NCBI RefSeq assembly: GCF_025725725.1
Contig: NZ_CP107020.1
Coordinates: forward strand, 3,162,001-3,226,000
Source: Brachybacterium huguangmaarense
GTDB taxonomy: Bacteria > Actinomycetota > Actinomycetes > Actinomycetales > Dermabacteraceae
Direction: 5' to 3'
DNA length: 64,000 nucleotides
How positions within the stretch are numbered: position 1 is the first letter of the stretch; the number at the start of each line of letters is the position of its first letter. A model generated the notes under the pieces. That model was given only the letters and a program-made list of their open reading frames with translations, had not been told where the DNA came from and did no database searches. The translations under genes and the position numbers were made by a program. This document shows positions 27,687 through 38,875 of this stretch, one piece after another.

Positions 27687-27977
27687 GTGACCGCCTCGCA
27701 GCCCGTCCCCGACCGCGCCGCTCCCCCGCGACCGGGATGGGCGCCGTTCCTGGTGCCTGGCGAGCGGGTGGTGCTGCGCTACCGGATCGACCGGCGCACG
27801 GCGCCCCACGGGGAGGGCATGACCGACGCGCTCGGCGTGATCGAGCGGGTCGACGACCACACGGTGACGGTGATGACCCGGCGCGGTCAGGACACCGTGG
27901 TGCGCGGGCTCGTCATCGCCGCCAAGCAGGTCCCCCCGCCGCCTCCTCGACGCCCCCGCGGCGAGCCCGCGCGCTGA
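27687..27977 (+). CDS. Stand-alone Rv0428c-type SH3 domain protein
   Basis: This 96-residue protein has the pattern GERVVLRYRI...DALGVIERVDDHTVTVMTRRG...VIAAKQVPPPP. From memory this is the N-terminal SH3-like domain that in many actinobacteria is joined to a GNAT acetyltransferase. No acetyltransferase domain follows here. A TACCCT hexamer (27675-27680) precedes GTG 27687 by 6 bases, suggesting a leaderless mRNA. The 3' end overlaps the convergent CDP-alcohol transferase gene by 65 bp. Its function is unknown. Confidence 0.72.
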   Translation: MTASQPVPDRAAPPRPGWAPFLVPGERVVLRYRIDRRTAPHGEGMTDALGVIERVDDHTVTVMTRRGQDTVVRGLVIAAKQVPPPPPRRPRGEPAR

Positions 27978-28506
27978 CGACGTAGCCGGCGCCGGCGACG
28001 ACGTGGAGGGCCACGCCGATCCAGAGCAGGACCAGCACCCCCGGCACCAGCGACGGCGCCCACGCGCCTGCGCAGGCCAGCAGGAACACGCTCGTCATGA
28101 GCAGCGCGGTGCGGACCTTGCCGATGCGCGACACCCCGAGGCTGCCCTGCAGGGCGCTGCGCGAGCTCAGGATCGTCACCACCAGGTCGACGACGAAGAT
28201 GAACACGAGGGCGGACCACGGCAGCAGCCCGGCCAGCGCGAGGGACAGTACGATCCCCACCAGGCCGAGGCGGTCGGCGATGGGGTCGATGATCTGGCCG
28301 GTGCGGCTCGTCTGCCCGAGCGCCCGCGCGAGCATGCCGTCGACCCAGTCGGTGAGCGCCCACACGAGCAGCAGCACGACCGAGAGCGTCTGGGGGCCGT
28401 GGCGCACGAGCATGACGCAGATCGGCAGCAGCAGGACGAAGCGCACGAGCGTGACCGCGTTGGGGAGAGTGGCCCAGTCGGGACGTTCCCCCCGGGCGCG
28501 GCTCAT
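27913..28506 (-). CDS. CDP-alcohol phosphatidyltransferase
   Basis: This 197-residue membrane enzyme joins a CDP-diacylglycerol phosphatidyl group to an alcohol in phospholipid synthesis. The signature DG-AR-(x8)-G-(x3)-D-(x3)-D is complete in DGMLARALG followed by TGQIIDPIADR. Four to six membrane helices are visible. It is closest in layout to PgsA- or cardiolipin-synthase-like members; the alcohol substrate is uncertain. It overlaps the upstream membrane protein gene by 4 bp. Confidence 0.87.
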   Translation of the reverse strand: MSRARGERPDWATLPNAVTLVRFVLLLPICVMLVRHGPQTLSVVLLLVWALTDWVDGMLARALGQTSRTGQIIDPIADRLGLVGIVLSLALAGLLPWSALVFIFVVDLVVTILSSRSALQGSLGVSRIGKVRTALLMTSVFLLACAGAWAPSLVPGVLVLLWIGVALHVVAGAGYVVSARARRGGVEEAAGGPAWRR

Positions 28507-29030
28507 CGCCGGGGTCCTCGCGCCGATCCCTCCACGGCGTCGCCGCGGCCCTCGTCGGCCGAGGCGCCACGACGGGCCCGGGTGAGGCGGCGGATGCGAC
28601 GCACCCACACGATCGCGGCGAGCACGAGCGGGATGCCCACGCCGAGGAACTGCACGATCCACCCCGAAAACTGGGCCCTGCCCGCGATCGAGCCGGGCAT
28701 CAGCACGCCGCCGCCGGCCCCCGTGCCCGCGAAGGGGATCACGAGCAGCGCCCATACGAAGGCGAGCACCACGAGCGGCAGCCGCCGCCCGGTCGCGGCG
28801 AGCAGGAACACGCTCGCCGCGAGCTGGAAGGCGCCCCCGAGCACGAGGCCGACGGGCAGGTCGACGCCTGCGACCTCGGCGGTCGTGCGATGCGTCGTCA
28901 CCATGAGCAGCACCGAGACCGCGGCCAGCACGATCGCGGCGACCACCTGCGCCACACGGCTCGCGAGGTCCGCTCCGTCGGCGCGCGCGGGGCGGCCATC
29001 GGGCGGCGTCGAGACGCGGGGCGCCGTCAC
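28503..29030 (-). CDS. Four-helix membrane protein, unknown function
   Basis: This 175-residue protein has about four hydrophobic segments (VVAAIVLAAVSVLLMVTT, LVLGGAFQLAASVFLLAA, LVVLAFVWALLVIPFAG and FLGVGIPLVLAAIVWV), with a polar N-terminus and a basic, acidic-tipped C-terminus. I recognise no named domain, though the layout is that of actinobacterial proteins encoded beside typA. GTG 29030 immediately follows the typA stop region, and its end overlaps the next gene by 4 bp, indicating a typA-linked operon. Confidence 0.75.
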   Translation of the reverse strand: MTAPRVSTPPDGRPARADGADLASRVAQVVAAIVLAAVSVLLMVTTHRTTAEVAGVDLPVGLVLGGAFQLAASVFLLAATGRRLPLVVLAFVWALLVIPFAGTGAGGGVLMPGSIAGRAQFSGWIVQFLGVGIPLVLAAIVWVRRIRRLTRARRGASADEGRGDAVEGSARGPRR

Positions 29031-29031
29031 C

Positions 29032-30951
<1,920 letters not shown>

Positions 30952-31125
30952 GCGGGGGCTACTCGATTCGTCGTCGGGGATGCCGCGCGGTCCGGGTCCC
31001 CAGGGGACGCGCCGCATCGGCGGGCTCCGCGGCGCGGGGCGCACGGCGGGCCTCGCCGAGTCTATCGGCCCTGGGCCCTGTCGACGCCGTGGAATGCGCC
31101 ACTGCGCGGCGTCGGTGCCCGCCGA

Positions 31126-31171
31126 CGGCTCGGCCCCGGCTCCCGCGGTGACGGGAGTCGGGGCCGAGCCG
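31126..31171. terminator. Strong hairpin terminator after the peptide ABC operon
   Basis: Arms 31126-31145 and 31152-31171 form a 20-bp stem with a single mismatch or wobble and a 6-nt loop. It begins 17 bp after the ATPase gene stop and insulates typA. Confidence 0.8.
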
Positions 31172-31188
31172 GTCAGGCGGGGGTCGTC

Positions 31189-33075
31189 TCAGACGTGTCC
31201 CGCACCCGTGAACGGGTCCGTGGGCTCCTCGCCGAGGGGCGAGCGGGCCCCGTCGCGCTCGGCGATCTCCTCGGCCTCGGCGTCGACGCCGAGCTCGGTG
31301 TCCACCTCGACCTCGATCGTCTCGGAACCCGCGAGCGGGATGGAGCCGCCCGGGATCGCACCGAGCAGGCGCTTGGTGTACTCCTGCTGCGGGGAGTGGA
31401 ACACGGTCTCGGTGTCGCCCTGCTCGACCACGCGCCCCCGCTCCATGACGAGCGTGTGGTCCGCGATCTGCCGCACGACCGCGAGGTCGTGCGTGATGAA
31501 GATGTAGGACAGCCCGAGCTGGGCCTGCAGGTCGTTGAGCAGCTGCAGCACCTGGGCCTGCACGAGCACGTCGAGCGCCGAGACGGCCTCGTCGCACACG
31601 ACGACCTCGGGATCGAGCGCGAGGGCGCGTGCGATCGCGATGCGCTGGCGCTGGCCGCCCGACAGCTCGTTGGGGTAGCGCTGGAGCATCGAGGCCGGCA
31701 GCGAGACCTTCTCGAGCAGATCGCGCACCTTGGCCTCGCGGGACTTGGCGTTGCCGATGCCGTGCAGCCGCAGGGGCTCCTCGATCGTGCGGTAGATCGA
31801 GAACGTGGGGTCGAGCGTGCCGTACGGGTTCTGGAAGATCGGCTGGACCCGTCGGCGCAGCGCGAGCAGGTCGCGGCCCTTGATCTCGGTGATGTCGCGG
31901 CCCTCGAAGAGCACCCGGCCCGACGTGGGCTCGAGCAGCTTGAGCACCATCTGCGCGACCGTCGACTTGCCCGAGCCGGACTCACCCACGATCGCGGTGG
32001 TGGTGCCGCGACGCAGGTCGAAGGACACGTCGTCCACCGCGGTGAAGGGGGTCGACTTCCACGGCACGCTGCCGCGGATCGGGAAGACCTTGGTGAGGCC
32101 CTCGACGCTCACGATGGTGTCGCTCGCGCTGCGCGGGATCGAGCCGGTCGTCGCGGGCGCCTCGGCATGTGCCGTGGTGCGGGCCTGCTCGACCACCTCG
32201 GCGCGCTCCTTGACGGAGACGAGCCGGCGCGACGCGAGCGAGGGGGCCGCGGCGATCAGGCGCCGGGTGTACGGGTGCTGGGGCTTCTGGAGCAGCTCGA
32301 GCGCGGGGCCCGACTCGACGACCTGCCCCTTGTACATGACGACGAGGTGCTGGGCGCGCTCGGCGGCCAGGCCCAGATCGTGCGTGATCAGCAGCACCGC
32401 GGTGCCGAGCTCGCCCGTGAGGGTGTCGAGGTGGTCGAGGATCTGCTGCTGGACCGTCACGTCGAGCGCGCTCGTGGGCTCGTCGGCGATGAGCAGGCGC
32501 GGGCGGGCCGCGAGGCCCATCGCGATCAGGGCGCGCTGACGCATGCCGCCGGAGTACTCGTGCGGGTACTGGCCCGCACGGCGCTCGGCGTCCGGGAGGC
32601 CGGCCTCCTCGAGCAGGGCGACCGTGCGGCGCTTGGCCTGGGCGCCCTGGGCGACGCCGTTGGCCGCGAGCGCCTCGCGGATCTGGAAGCCCACCTTCCA
32701 CAGCGGGTTGAGGTTGCTCATCGGGTCCTGCGGCACGAGCCCGATCTCGCTGCCGCGCAGGGCGAGGATCTCGCGGTTGCGGACCTTGGTGATGTCCTTG
32801 CCGCCGAAGCGGATGGTGCCGCCCGTGACCTTGCCGTTGGGCGGCAGCAGACGGGCGATGGACATCGCGGTCGTGGACTTGCCCGACCCGGACTCCCCCA
32901 CGATCGCGACCGTCTGGCCCGGGTACACGGTCAGGTTCGCGCCGCGCACGGCGTTGACGTGGCCGGTCGAGGTCGTGAACGTGATGTCGAGGTCGGAGAT
33001 CTCGAGCAGGGGCTCGTCGCCGGGAGCGGCCGAGCCGGCGGCGTGCGCGCCGCTCGCGGGTGCGGTGGTGGTCAT
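31189..33075 (-). CDS. Peptide ABC transporter, fused double ATPase
   Basis: This 628-residue protein joins two ABC ATPases that are often separate (DppD and DppF types). Each half has Walker A GESGSGKST (about residues 59 and 375), a signature (YSGGMRQRALIA and LSGGQRQRIAIA), Walker B and an H-loop. QKPQHPYTRRL and SPQQEYTKRLL are the oligopeptide-type C-terminal motifs. It energises import of di- or oligopeptides. The ATG overlaps the permease stop by 4 bp. The final 45 residues are acidic. Confidence 0.93.
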   Translation of the reverse strand: MTTTAPASGAHAAGSAAPGDEPLLEISDLDITFTTSTGHVNAVRGANLTVYPGQTVAIVGESGSGKSTTAMSIARLLPPNGKVTGGTIRFGGKDITKVRNREILALRGSEIGLVPQDPMSNLNPLWKVGFQIREALAANGVAQGAQAKRRTVALLEEAGLPDAERRAGQYPHEYSGGMRQRALIAMGLAARPRLLIADEPTSALDVTVQQQILDHLDTLTGELGTAVLLITHDLGLAAERAQHLVVMYKGQVVESGPALELLQKPQHPYTRRLIAAAPSLASRRLVSVKERAEVVEQARTTAHAEAPATTGSIPRSASDTIVSVEGLTKVFPIRGSVPWKSTPFTAVDDVSFDLRRGTTTAIVGESGSGKSTVAQMVLKLLEPTSGRVLFEGRDITEIKGRDLLALRRRVQPIFQNPYGTLDPTFSIYRTIEEPLRLHGIGNAKSREAKVRDLLEKVSLPASMLQRYPNELSGGQRQRIAIARALALDPEVVVCDEAVSALDVLVQAQVLQLLNDLQAQLGLSYIFITHDLAVVRQIADHTLVMERGRVVEQGDTETVFHSPQQEYTKRLLGAIPGGSIPLAGSETIEVEVDTELGVDAEAEEIAERDGARSPLGEEPTDPFTGAGHV

Positions 33076-34052
33076 CGCTTCCTCGCCTTCGGATCGAGAG
33101 CGTCGCGGACCGCGTCGCCGAGCATGATGAAGCTCAGCACCGTGATCGCGAGCGCGATGGACGGGGCGAACAGGATGTAGGGGTTGTTGCTGAGGGTGCG
33201 CATCGCGTCCTTGGCCGACGAGAGGTCGGCGCCCCACGAGACGACGTTGGTGATGCCCACGCCCAGGAAGGACAGGGTCGACTCGGCGACGATGAAGACG
33301 CCGAGGTTCACGGTGGCCGTCACGATCACGGGCGCGATCGCGTTGGGGATCACGTGGCGCAGCAGGTTCGTGAAGCGACCCGCGCCGAGCGCGGTCGAGG
33401 CGGTCACGAAGTCCTGGTTCTTGATGGAGATGACGCTGCCGCGCATGATGCGGGCCACGCTCGTCCAGCCGAAGATCGACAGCACGAGCACGACGGTCCA
33501 CAGGTTCATGTGGCCGGCGAAGCGGTTGGCGAAGACGATCGCGCCGAGCACGAGCGGGATCGCGAAGAAGATGTCCGTCACGCGCGAGAGGACCTCGTCG
33601 AACCAGCCGCCGATGTAGCCGGCGAACGCGCCGATCGTGCTGCCGATCAGGGTCGACAGGATCATCGCGAAGAAGCCGACGGACACCGAGGTGCGGGCGC
33701 CGTACACGGTGCGCGCGAAGACGTCGTAGCCCAAGCGGTCGGTGCCGAGCAGGTGGGCGTCGCTCGCGGCCTTGTTGGCCTGGCTGATGGTCGCATGGGT
33801 CGGGTCCAGGCTCGTGAACACGCCCGGGAAGGCGACGACGAACAGGACGAACAGGATCAGCAGCGCCGAGATGACGAAGACGGGGTTGCGCACGAGGTTG
33901 TGCCACGCCTCGCCCCACAGCGAGCGCGGGGTGGCATTGGGGTCGACGGCGTCGACCTCCTGGAGCGGGGTCTCGGCGAGCGGCGCGACGACATGGCGCT
34001 GCGTGGCGCGGGGCTCGCGCGGCGCGGACGGGTTCAGGACGTCACTTGGCAT
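33072..34052 (-). CDS. Peptide ABC transporter permease (DppC type)
   Basis: This 326-residue protein has a cytoplasmic N-terminus of about 58 residues, then six membrane helices. The DppC/OppC start pattern HLLGTDRLGYDVFARTVYGA and the ATPase-contacting loop ASTALGAGRFTNLLRHVIPN are clear. It forms the channel with the DppB-type subunit. It overlaps dppB by 11 bp and the ATPase gene by 4 bp, indicating tight coupling. Confidence 0.93.
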   Translation of the reverse strand: MPSDVLNPSAPREPRATQRHVVAPLAETPLQEVDAVDPNATPRSLWGEAWHNLVRNPVFVISALLILFVLFVVAFPGVFTSLDPTHATISQANKAASDAHLLGTDRLGYDVFARTVYGARTSVSVGFFAMILSTLIGSTIGAFAGYIGGWFDEVLSRVTDIFFAIPLVLGAIVFANRFAGHMNLWTVVLVLSIFGWTSVARIMRGSVISIKNQDFVTASTALGAGRFTNLLRHVIPNAIAPVIVTATVNLGVFIVAESTLSFLGVGITNVVSWGADLSSAKDAMRTLSNNPYILFAPSIALAITVLSFIMLGDAVRDALDPKARKR

Positions 34053-34977
34053 AGCGGATCCTCGGGTCGAGAACGGCGTAGAGCAGGTCCACGATCAGGT
34101 TCGAGATCAGGAAGACGACCACCAGCAGCGTGACGATCGTGACGATCTTGGGGCTGTCCGACCGCGTGATCGCGGTCCACAGCTCGGAGCCGATGCCGTG
34201 GATGTTGAAGATGCGCTCGGTCACGATGGCGCCGCCCATGAGAGCGCCCAGATCGGCGCCGATGTAGGTCACGACGGGGATCAGCGAGTTGCGCAGGATG
34301 TGCTTGGAGACCACGCCGCCGCGCGACAGTCCCTTGGCCGTGGCGGTCCGCACGTGGTCGGCGGTCGCGGCCTCGGCGACCGAGGTGCGCGTCAGGCGCA
34401 GCACGTAGGCGAAGGAGACGATGCCGAGCACGGCCCCGGGCACCAGGAGGTCCTGGAAGTCGCCGCCCGAGGCGTTGACGGTGATCCATTGCAGCTTCAC
34501 GCCCAGCAGGTACTGCGTGACGAAGCCGATCACGAAGGTCGGGATCGCGATCACGAGCAGGGAGACCATGAGGAACGCGGTGTCGATGATGGTGCCCTTG
34601 CGCAGGCCCGAGATGACGCCGGCGGCCACGCCGCAGACGGTCTCGATCACGACGGCGATGACCGCCAGGCGCGCGGTCACGGGGAACGCGTCGCGCAGGT
34701 CGTCGATGATGGGGCGCCCCTGGAGCGAGACGCCGAGATCACCCTGGAAGAGATGGCCCAGGTAGATGAGCCACTGCACGATGAGCGGCTTGTCGAGGTT
34801 GTACTGGCGGCGCAGCTCGGCGACGATCGCCGGCGAGAGCGGCTTGTCGCCCGAGATCGCCGCGATGGGGTCGCCTCCGGAGAGGAACGCCATCGCGTAG
34901 ATCAGCAGGGTCGCGCCGAGGAAGACGGGGATCATCTGCAGCAGTCGCCGCGCGATGTACCAGATCACTTCGGTCAC
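34042..34977 (-). CDS. Peptide ABC transporter permease (DppB type)
   Basis: This 311-residue protein has six membrane helices. The N-terminal IARRLLQMIPVFLGATLLIYAM and the ATPase-contacting loop TATAKGLSRGGVVSKHILRNS are DppB/OppB features, and it ends with the usual LLYAVLDPRIRY. GTG 34977 is given as start, but GTG 34968 has better spacing to an AAGGTG site. It is the first permease gene, downstream of the two binding-protein genes and a small terminator. Confidence 0.93.
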   Translation of the reverse strand: MTEVIWYIARRLLQMIPVFLGATLLIYAMAFLSGGDPIAAISGDKPLSPAIVAELRRQYNLDKPLIVQWLIYLGHLFQGDLGVSLQGRPIIDDLRDAFPVTARLAVIAVVIETVCGVAAGVISGLRKGTIIDTAFLMVSLLVIAIPTFVIGFVTQYLLGVKLQWITVNASGGDFQDLLVPGAVLGIVSFAYVLRLTRTSVAEAATADHVRTATAKGLSRGGVVSKHILRNSLIPVVTYIGADLGALMGGAIVTERIFNIHGIGSELWTAITRSDSPKIVTIVTLLVVVFLISNLIVDLLYAVLDPRIRYAK

Positions 34978-35117
34978 CTTCGGATAAGAGATGGGAGGGG
35001 CCGCCGCCGTGCACGGTGCGGGGGCGCACGGTGCGTCGTGGCGGTCGGCCTCGGCTCGCGGACAGCGTACGCATCTCGCGCGCCGGACGGCAGCAGGATC
35101 GCCGGTGGACGCAATCG

Positions 35118-35149
35118 GCGGGAGCAGGGGCCTCGGCTCCTGCTCCCGC
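35118..35149. terminator. Hairpin between binding-protein and permease genes
   Basis: Perfect 11-bp arms at 35118-35128 and 35139-35149 enclose a 10-nt loop, 26 bp after the stop of the binding protein gene. In such operons an incomplete terminator here typically keeps binding protein in excess over permease; that role is inferred. Confidence 0.65.
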
Positions 35150-35174
35150 CGTTCGCGTCACGCCGGCAGGGCGG

Positions 35175-36824
35175 TCAGTTCTTCGTGATCTCGTAGTAGA
35201 GCGGGACGGTGTCCCAGCCGTACTCGACGTCGCTCACGTTCTCGGAGTACCCGCCGAAGGTGTTCTGGTACCACAGCGGGATCGCGGGGAGGTCCTGCAT
35301 GAGGATCGCCTCGGCGGCCTTGTACTTCTCGATCGCGGAGTCGACATCGGGGGCGGCCAGGCCCTCGGCGAGCAGGCCGTCGAACTCGGGGTTCTTGTAG
35401 TCGCCGTCGTTCGAGCCCTTGCCGTCGGCCGCGGCCGAGGAGTAGAGCGGGCCGAGGAAGTTGTAGGCCGAGGGGTAGTCGGCCTGCCAGCCGGAGCGGA
35501 ACGCGCCCTTGAGCTCGCGGTTCGTGATCTGCTCGCGGAACTCGCCGAAGGCCGGGAAGGGCTGCGGGTTGGCCTCGATGCCGAGGGTGTTCTTGATCGA
35601 GTTGCACACGGCCTCGACCCAGTCCTTGTGGGGGCCGTCCGCGTTGTAGGAGAGCGTGAACGTGCCGCTGTAGGGCTGCATCGCCTCGGCCTGGGCCCAC
35701 AGGTCCTTGGCCTTGGCCTCGTCGAACTCGAGCACCTCGGCGCCGGCGATGTCGGTGGCGCCGCCGCCCTGGATCACGGGCGCGATGAAGTCCGTGGCGG
35801 GGGTGCGGGTGCCGAAGAACAGCGAGTCGCAGATCGACTTGCGGTCGATCGCCCGCGAGAGCGCCTGACGGCGCAGCTTGCCGGCGTCGCCCGAGAAGTT
35901 CGGGTCGTTCTGGGCGATCGTGAAGGACTGGAACACGGCGCCGGGCGCGTTGACGGCGCGGTCGCCCAGGTCGTCCTGGAAGGTCTGCAGCGCCGAGGTC
36001 GGGATCTGGTCGACCACGTCGACGTTGTTGGACTGCAGGTCCGAGTACATGGTGTCGGAGTCGGCGTAGATCACGAAGGTCACGCCCTTGTTCTTCGCCT
36101 TGCGCGGCCCGCTGTAGCTGTCGTTGGGCACGATCACGATCTGCTTGTCGTGGTCCCACGAGTCGACGACGTAGGGGCCGCTCGAGGCGGGCTTCTCGCC
36201 GTAGGCGTCGATGTCCTTGAACGCGGACTCGGGCATCGGCATGTAGGCCGTGTAGCCCAGGCGGGTCGGGAAGTCGGACTGCGCGGAGACGAGCTTGACG
36301 GTGAAGGTCGTGTCGTCGACGACGGCCAGGCCCGACATGGTCTGGGCGGCCGGGGTCTCGGCGGCGACGTCGGCGAAGCCCTCGATGGGCTCGAAGAACG
36401 ACTGGCTCTTCTGGGCGTTGGTGGTCAGCGCGCCGAAGTTCCACGCGTCGACGAAGGACTTGGCGGTGATCGGCGTGCCGTCGGAGAACTTCTGGTCGGC
36501 CTTGATCTTGACGGTCCAGGTCTGGTTGTCCTCGGACTCGATCGAGTCGGCGAGATCGTTCTCGGCCTTGCCGTCGGCGGTGTAGTAGACGAGGCCCGCG
36601 AACACGGAGGTGATGACGCGGCCGCCGCCGACCTCGTTCGTATTGGTCGGGACGAGCGGGTTCTCGGGCTCGGTGCCGTTGGCGAGGACGGCGTCGCCGC
36701 CCGCTCCACCGCCGCTGCCGCCATCGCTGCCGCCGCTGCTGCTCCCGCCGCACGCCGCGAGGGCGACGGCGGAGGTGCCGGCGGCCGCGGTGCCGAGGAT
36801 CATCGAACGTCGCGAAATCGTCAT
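35175..36824 (-). CDS. Peptide-binding lipoprotein (SBP family 5), first copy
   Basis: This 549-residue extracytoplasmic solute-binding protein delivers peptides to the ABC permease. Its signal has an RR pair (ISRRSMIL) and a lipobox ending LAAC at about residues 22-25, so it is probably a lipoprotein, possibly exported by Tat. A Gly/Ser linker follows. Family segments include SESNQTW-like core WTVKIKADQKFSDGTPITA and ALSRAIDRKSICDSLFFG. It is about 55-60% similar by eye to the protein encoded just upstream. ATG 36824 has CAGGAG upstream. Confidence 0.92.
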   Translation of the reverse strand: MTISRRSMILGTAAAGTSAVALAACGGSSSGGSDGGSGGGAGGDAVLANGTEPENPLVPTNTNEVGGGRVITSVFAGLVYYTADGKAENDLADSIESEDNQTWTVKIKADQKFSDGTPITAKSFVDAWNFGALTTNAQKSQSFFEPIEGFADVAAETPAAQTMSGLAVVDDTTFTVKLVSAQSDFPTRLGYTAYMPMPESAFKDIDAYGEKPASSGPYVVDSWDHDKQIVIVPNDSYSGPRKAKNKGVTFVIYADSDTMYSDLQSNNVDVVDQIPTSALQTFQDDLGDRAVNAPGAVFQSFTIAQNDPNFSGDAGKLRRQALSRAIDRKSICDSLFFGTRTPATDFIAPVIQGGGATDIAGAEVLEFDEAKAKDLWAQAEAMQPYSGTFTLSYNADGPHKDWVEAVCNSIKNTLGIEANPQPFPAFGEFREQITNRELKGAFRSGWQADYPSAYNFLGPLYSSAAADGKGSNDGDYKNPEFDGLLAEGLAAPDVDSAIEKYKAAEAILMQDLPAIPLWYQNTFGGYSENVSDVEYGWDTVPLYYEITKN

Positions 36825-37029
36825 GGACGTCTCCTGTGGAAGTCGAAAGGTGACCCGGTCGTCGCTGTCCGGGCCCATGGTGTGCACCAGTGTGCACCAC
36901 GCCACCCAGTGCTCCGGCCCCGTCCGCATAACGGTTGGGTCTCGGCTCTGTCCAGAACGTTCCGGATGTCGGACGCGGTATCCGCATCATGGACGTCCGG
37001 TGCGGTCTCGGACGGGGCGGGCGTGCCCC

Positions 37030-38658
37030 TCAGCTCTTCGTCATCTGCGGGAACTGGGAGCTCCCGTTCCAGGTGAAGGCCACGTTCTCGACGTTCTCGC
37101 CGGAGCCGCCCATCACGTTCTGGTACCAGAGCGGGATGGAGGGGAGGTCCCGCAGGAGGACGGCCTGCGCGGCCTTGTACTTCTCGAGCGCCGCCGCCGC
37201 GTCGGCCGCCTGCTGCGCCTCGGTGAGCAGGCCGTCGAACTCCTCGTTCAGGTACTCGCCCTCGTTGGAGCCCTTGCCGCCGGCCGCGCCCGAGCCGTAG
37301 AGGGGGAACAGGAAGTTGTAGGGCGAGGGGTAGTCGGCGATCCAGTTCGAGCGGAAGGGCCCCGTGATCTGGTGCTGGGCGATCTGCTGCTTGAACTCGC
37401 CGAAGGCCGGATGCGGCACGCCGGAGGCGCCGATCCCGAGGGTGTTCTTGATCGAGTTGCACACCGCCTCGACCCAGTCCTTGTTGGGGCCGTCGGCCGG
37501 GTAGTCGAGTGTGAACTCGCCCGAGAAGGGTGCGATCGCCTCGGCCTGCGCCCACAGCCTCACGGCCTCGTCGGCGTCGTAGGACAGGACCTCGGCTCCC
37601 GGGATGTCGGTCGAGCCCCCGCCCTCGACACCCGGCGCGACGTAGTCGGTCGCGGGGGCGCGGGTCCCGAAGAACAGGTCCGTGCAGATCGCCTCGCGGT
37701 CGATCGCCCGGGAGATCGCCTGCCGGCGCAGCTGCCCCGCCTCCCCGGTCCAGTCGGCGCCCGCGTACTGCGGGATCGTGATGAACACGATCGTCGCGCC
37801 GGGCTGGTTGATCGCACGGTCGCCGAGGTCGTCCTGGAAGGTCTGCAGGGCCGAGGACGGGATGGCGCCCAGCACGTCGAGGGTCCCGGTCTCGAGGTCG
37901 TTGTAGGCCGTCTCGGGGTCGGAGTAGACGACGAAGGAGACGCCCTCGTTCTCGGCCTTCCGGGGCCCGTCGTAGTCGGGGTTCCTGACCACCTCGATCG
38001 AGGTGTTGTGGTCCCAGCTGGACACCGTGTACGGCCCGTTGGAGACGGGCTTCTCCCCGAACGCCGCGATGTCCGTCAGAGCCGCCTCGGGCAGCGGGGC
38101 GAAGGCCCAGTAGCCCAGACGGAGGGGGAAGTCCGACTGCGGGGAGACGAGCTTGACGGTGAAGGTGGTGTCGTCGACCACGGCCAGGCCCGACATGGTC
38201 TCGGCGGTCGGGCTCTCGGCGGCGACCGCCTCGAAGCCCTCGATGGGCTCGAAGAAGGACTGGGCGCGCTGGGCGTTGGTGGTCAGCGCACCGAAGTTCC
38301 ACGCGTCGACGAAGGACTTCGCGGTGACGGCGGAGCCGTCGGAGAAGGTCGTGCCGGGGCGGATCGTGATGGTCCAGTTCTGCTGGTCCTCGGACTCGAT
38401 CGACTCCGCGACGTCGTGGGCCACGGTGCCGTCGGCCGTGTAGTACGACAGGCATGCGAAGCAGGCCGTCAGCACGCTCCCGCCGCCGAGCTCCGACGTG
38501 TTGGTCGGGACCAGCGGGTTCTCCGGCTCCTTGCCGTCGGTGACGATCGTGGCGGAGCCCCCGTCGCCGCCCTCGTCCCCCGAGCCGCCGCACGCGGCGA
38601 GGGCGAGGGTCGAGGCGGCGGCGGTGCCGAGGACGAGGGAACGGCGGGTCAGATCCAT
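37030..38658 (-). CDS. Peptide-binding lipoprotein (SBP family 5), second copy
   Basis: This 542-residue protein is a tandem paralogue of the next gene. It has an RR-containing signal (LTRRSLVLG) with lipobox LAAC, and the same core: SFVDAWNFGALTTNAQ, SSALQTFQDDLGDRAIN and AISRAIDREAIC. Divergence between the copies is spread over the whole protein, so the duplication is old, and ligand preference may differ. It is probably first in the operon; about 205 bp separate it from the other copy. Confidence 0.92.
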   Translation of the reverse strand: MDLTRRSLVLGTAAASTLALAACGGSGDEGGDGGSATIVTDGKEPENPLVPTNTSELGGGSVLTACFACLSYYTADGTVAHDVAESIESEDQQNWTITIRPGTTFSDGSAVTAKSFVDAWNFGALTTNAQRAQSFFEPIEGFEAVAAESPTAETMSGLAVVDDTTFTVKLVSPQSDFPLRLGYWAFAPLPEAALTDIAAFGEKPVSNGPYTVSSWDHNTSIEVVRNPDYDGPRKAENEGVSFVVYSDPETAYNDLETGTLDVLGAIPSSALQTFQDDLGDRAINQPGATIVFITIPQYAGADWTGEAGQLRRQAISRAIDREAICTDLFFGTRAPATDYVAPGVEGGGSTDIPGAEVLSYDADEAVRLWAQAEAIAPFSGEFTLDYPADGPNKDWVEAVCNSIKNTLGIGASGVPHPAFGEFKQQIAQHQITGPFRSNWIADYPSPYNFLFPLYGSGAAGGKGSNEGEYLNEEFDGLLTEAQQAADAAAALEKYKAAQAVLLRDLPSIPLWYQNVMGGSGENVENVAFTWNGSSQFPQMTKS

Positions 38659-38875
38659 GGGGGGCTCCTCACGGGGCCGGGCCCCGGGGTGGACGAACGG
38701 TCGATGACGGGCGCCGACGTGGCGCTCCTCACAGCAGGATGCCAGAGTCGGCAGACGCGTTCGGCGGCTTCACGGCGTCGTAGCCCTTTCGTGACCGGAG
38801 GCGTGCACGGCCGTGCCGCGGTCCGTTCTGGGCCGGGTCCCGGCACGTCCGCGCGACCCGCGCCACAATGGACCC

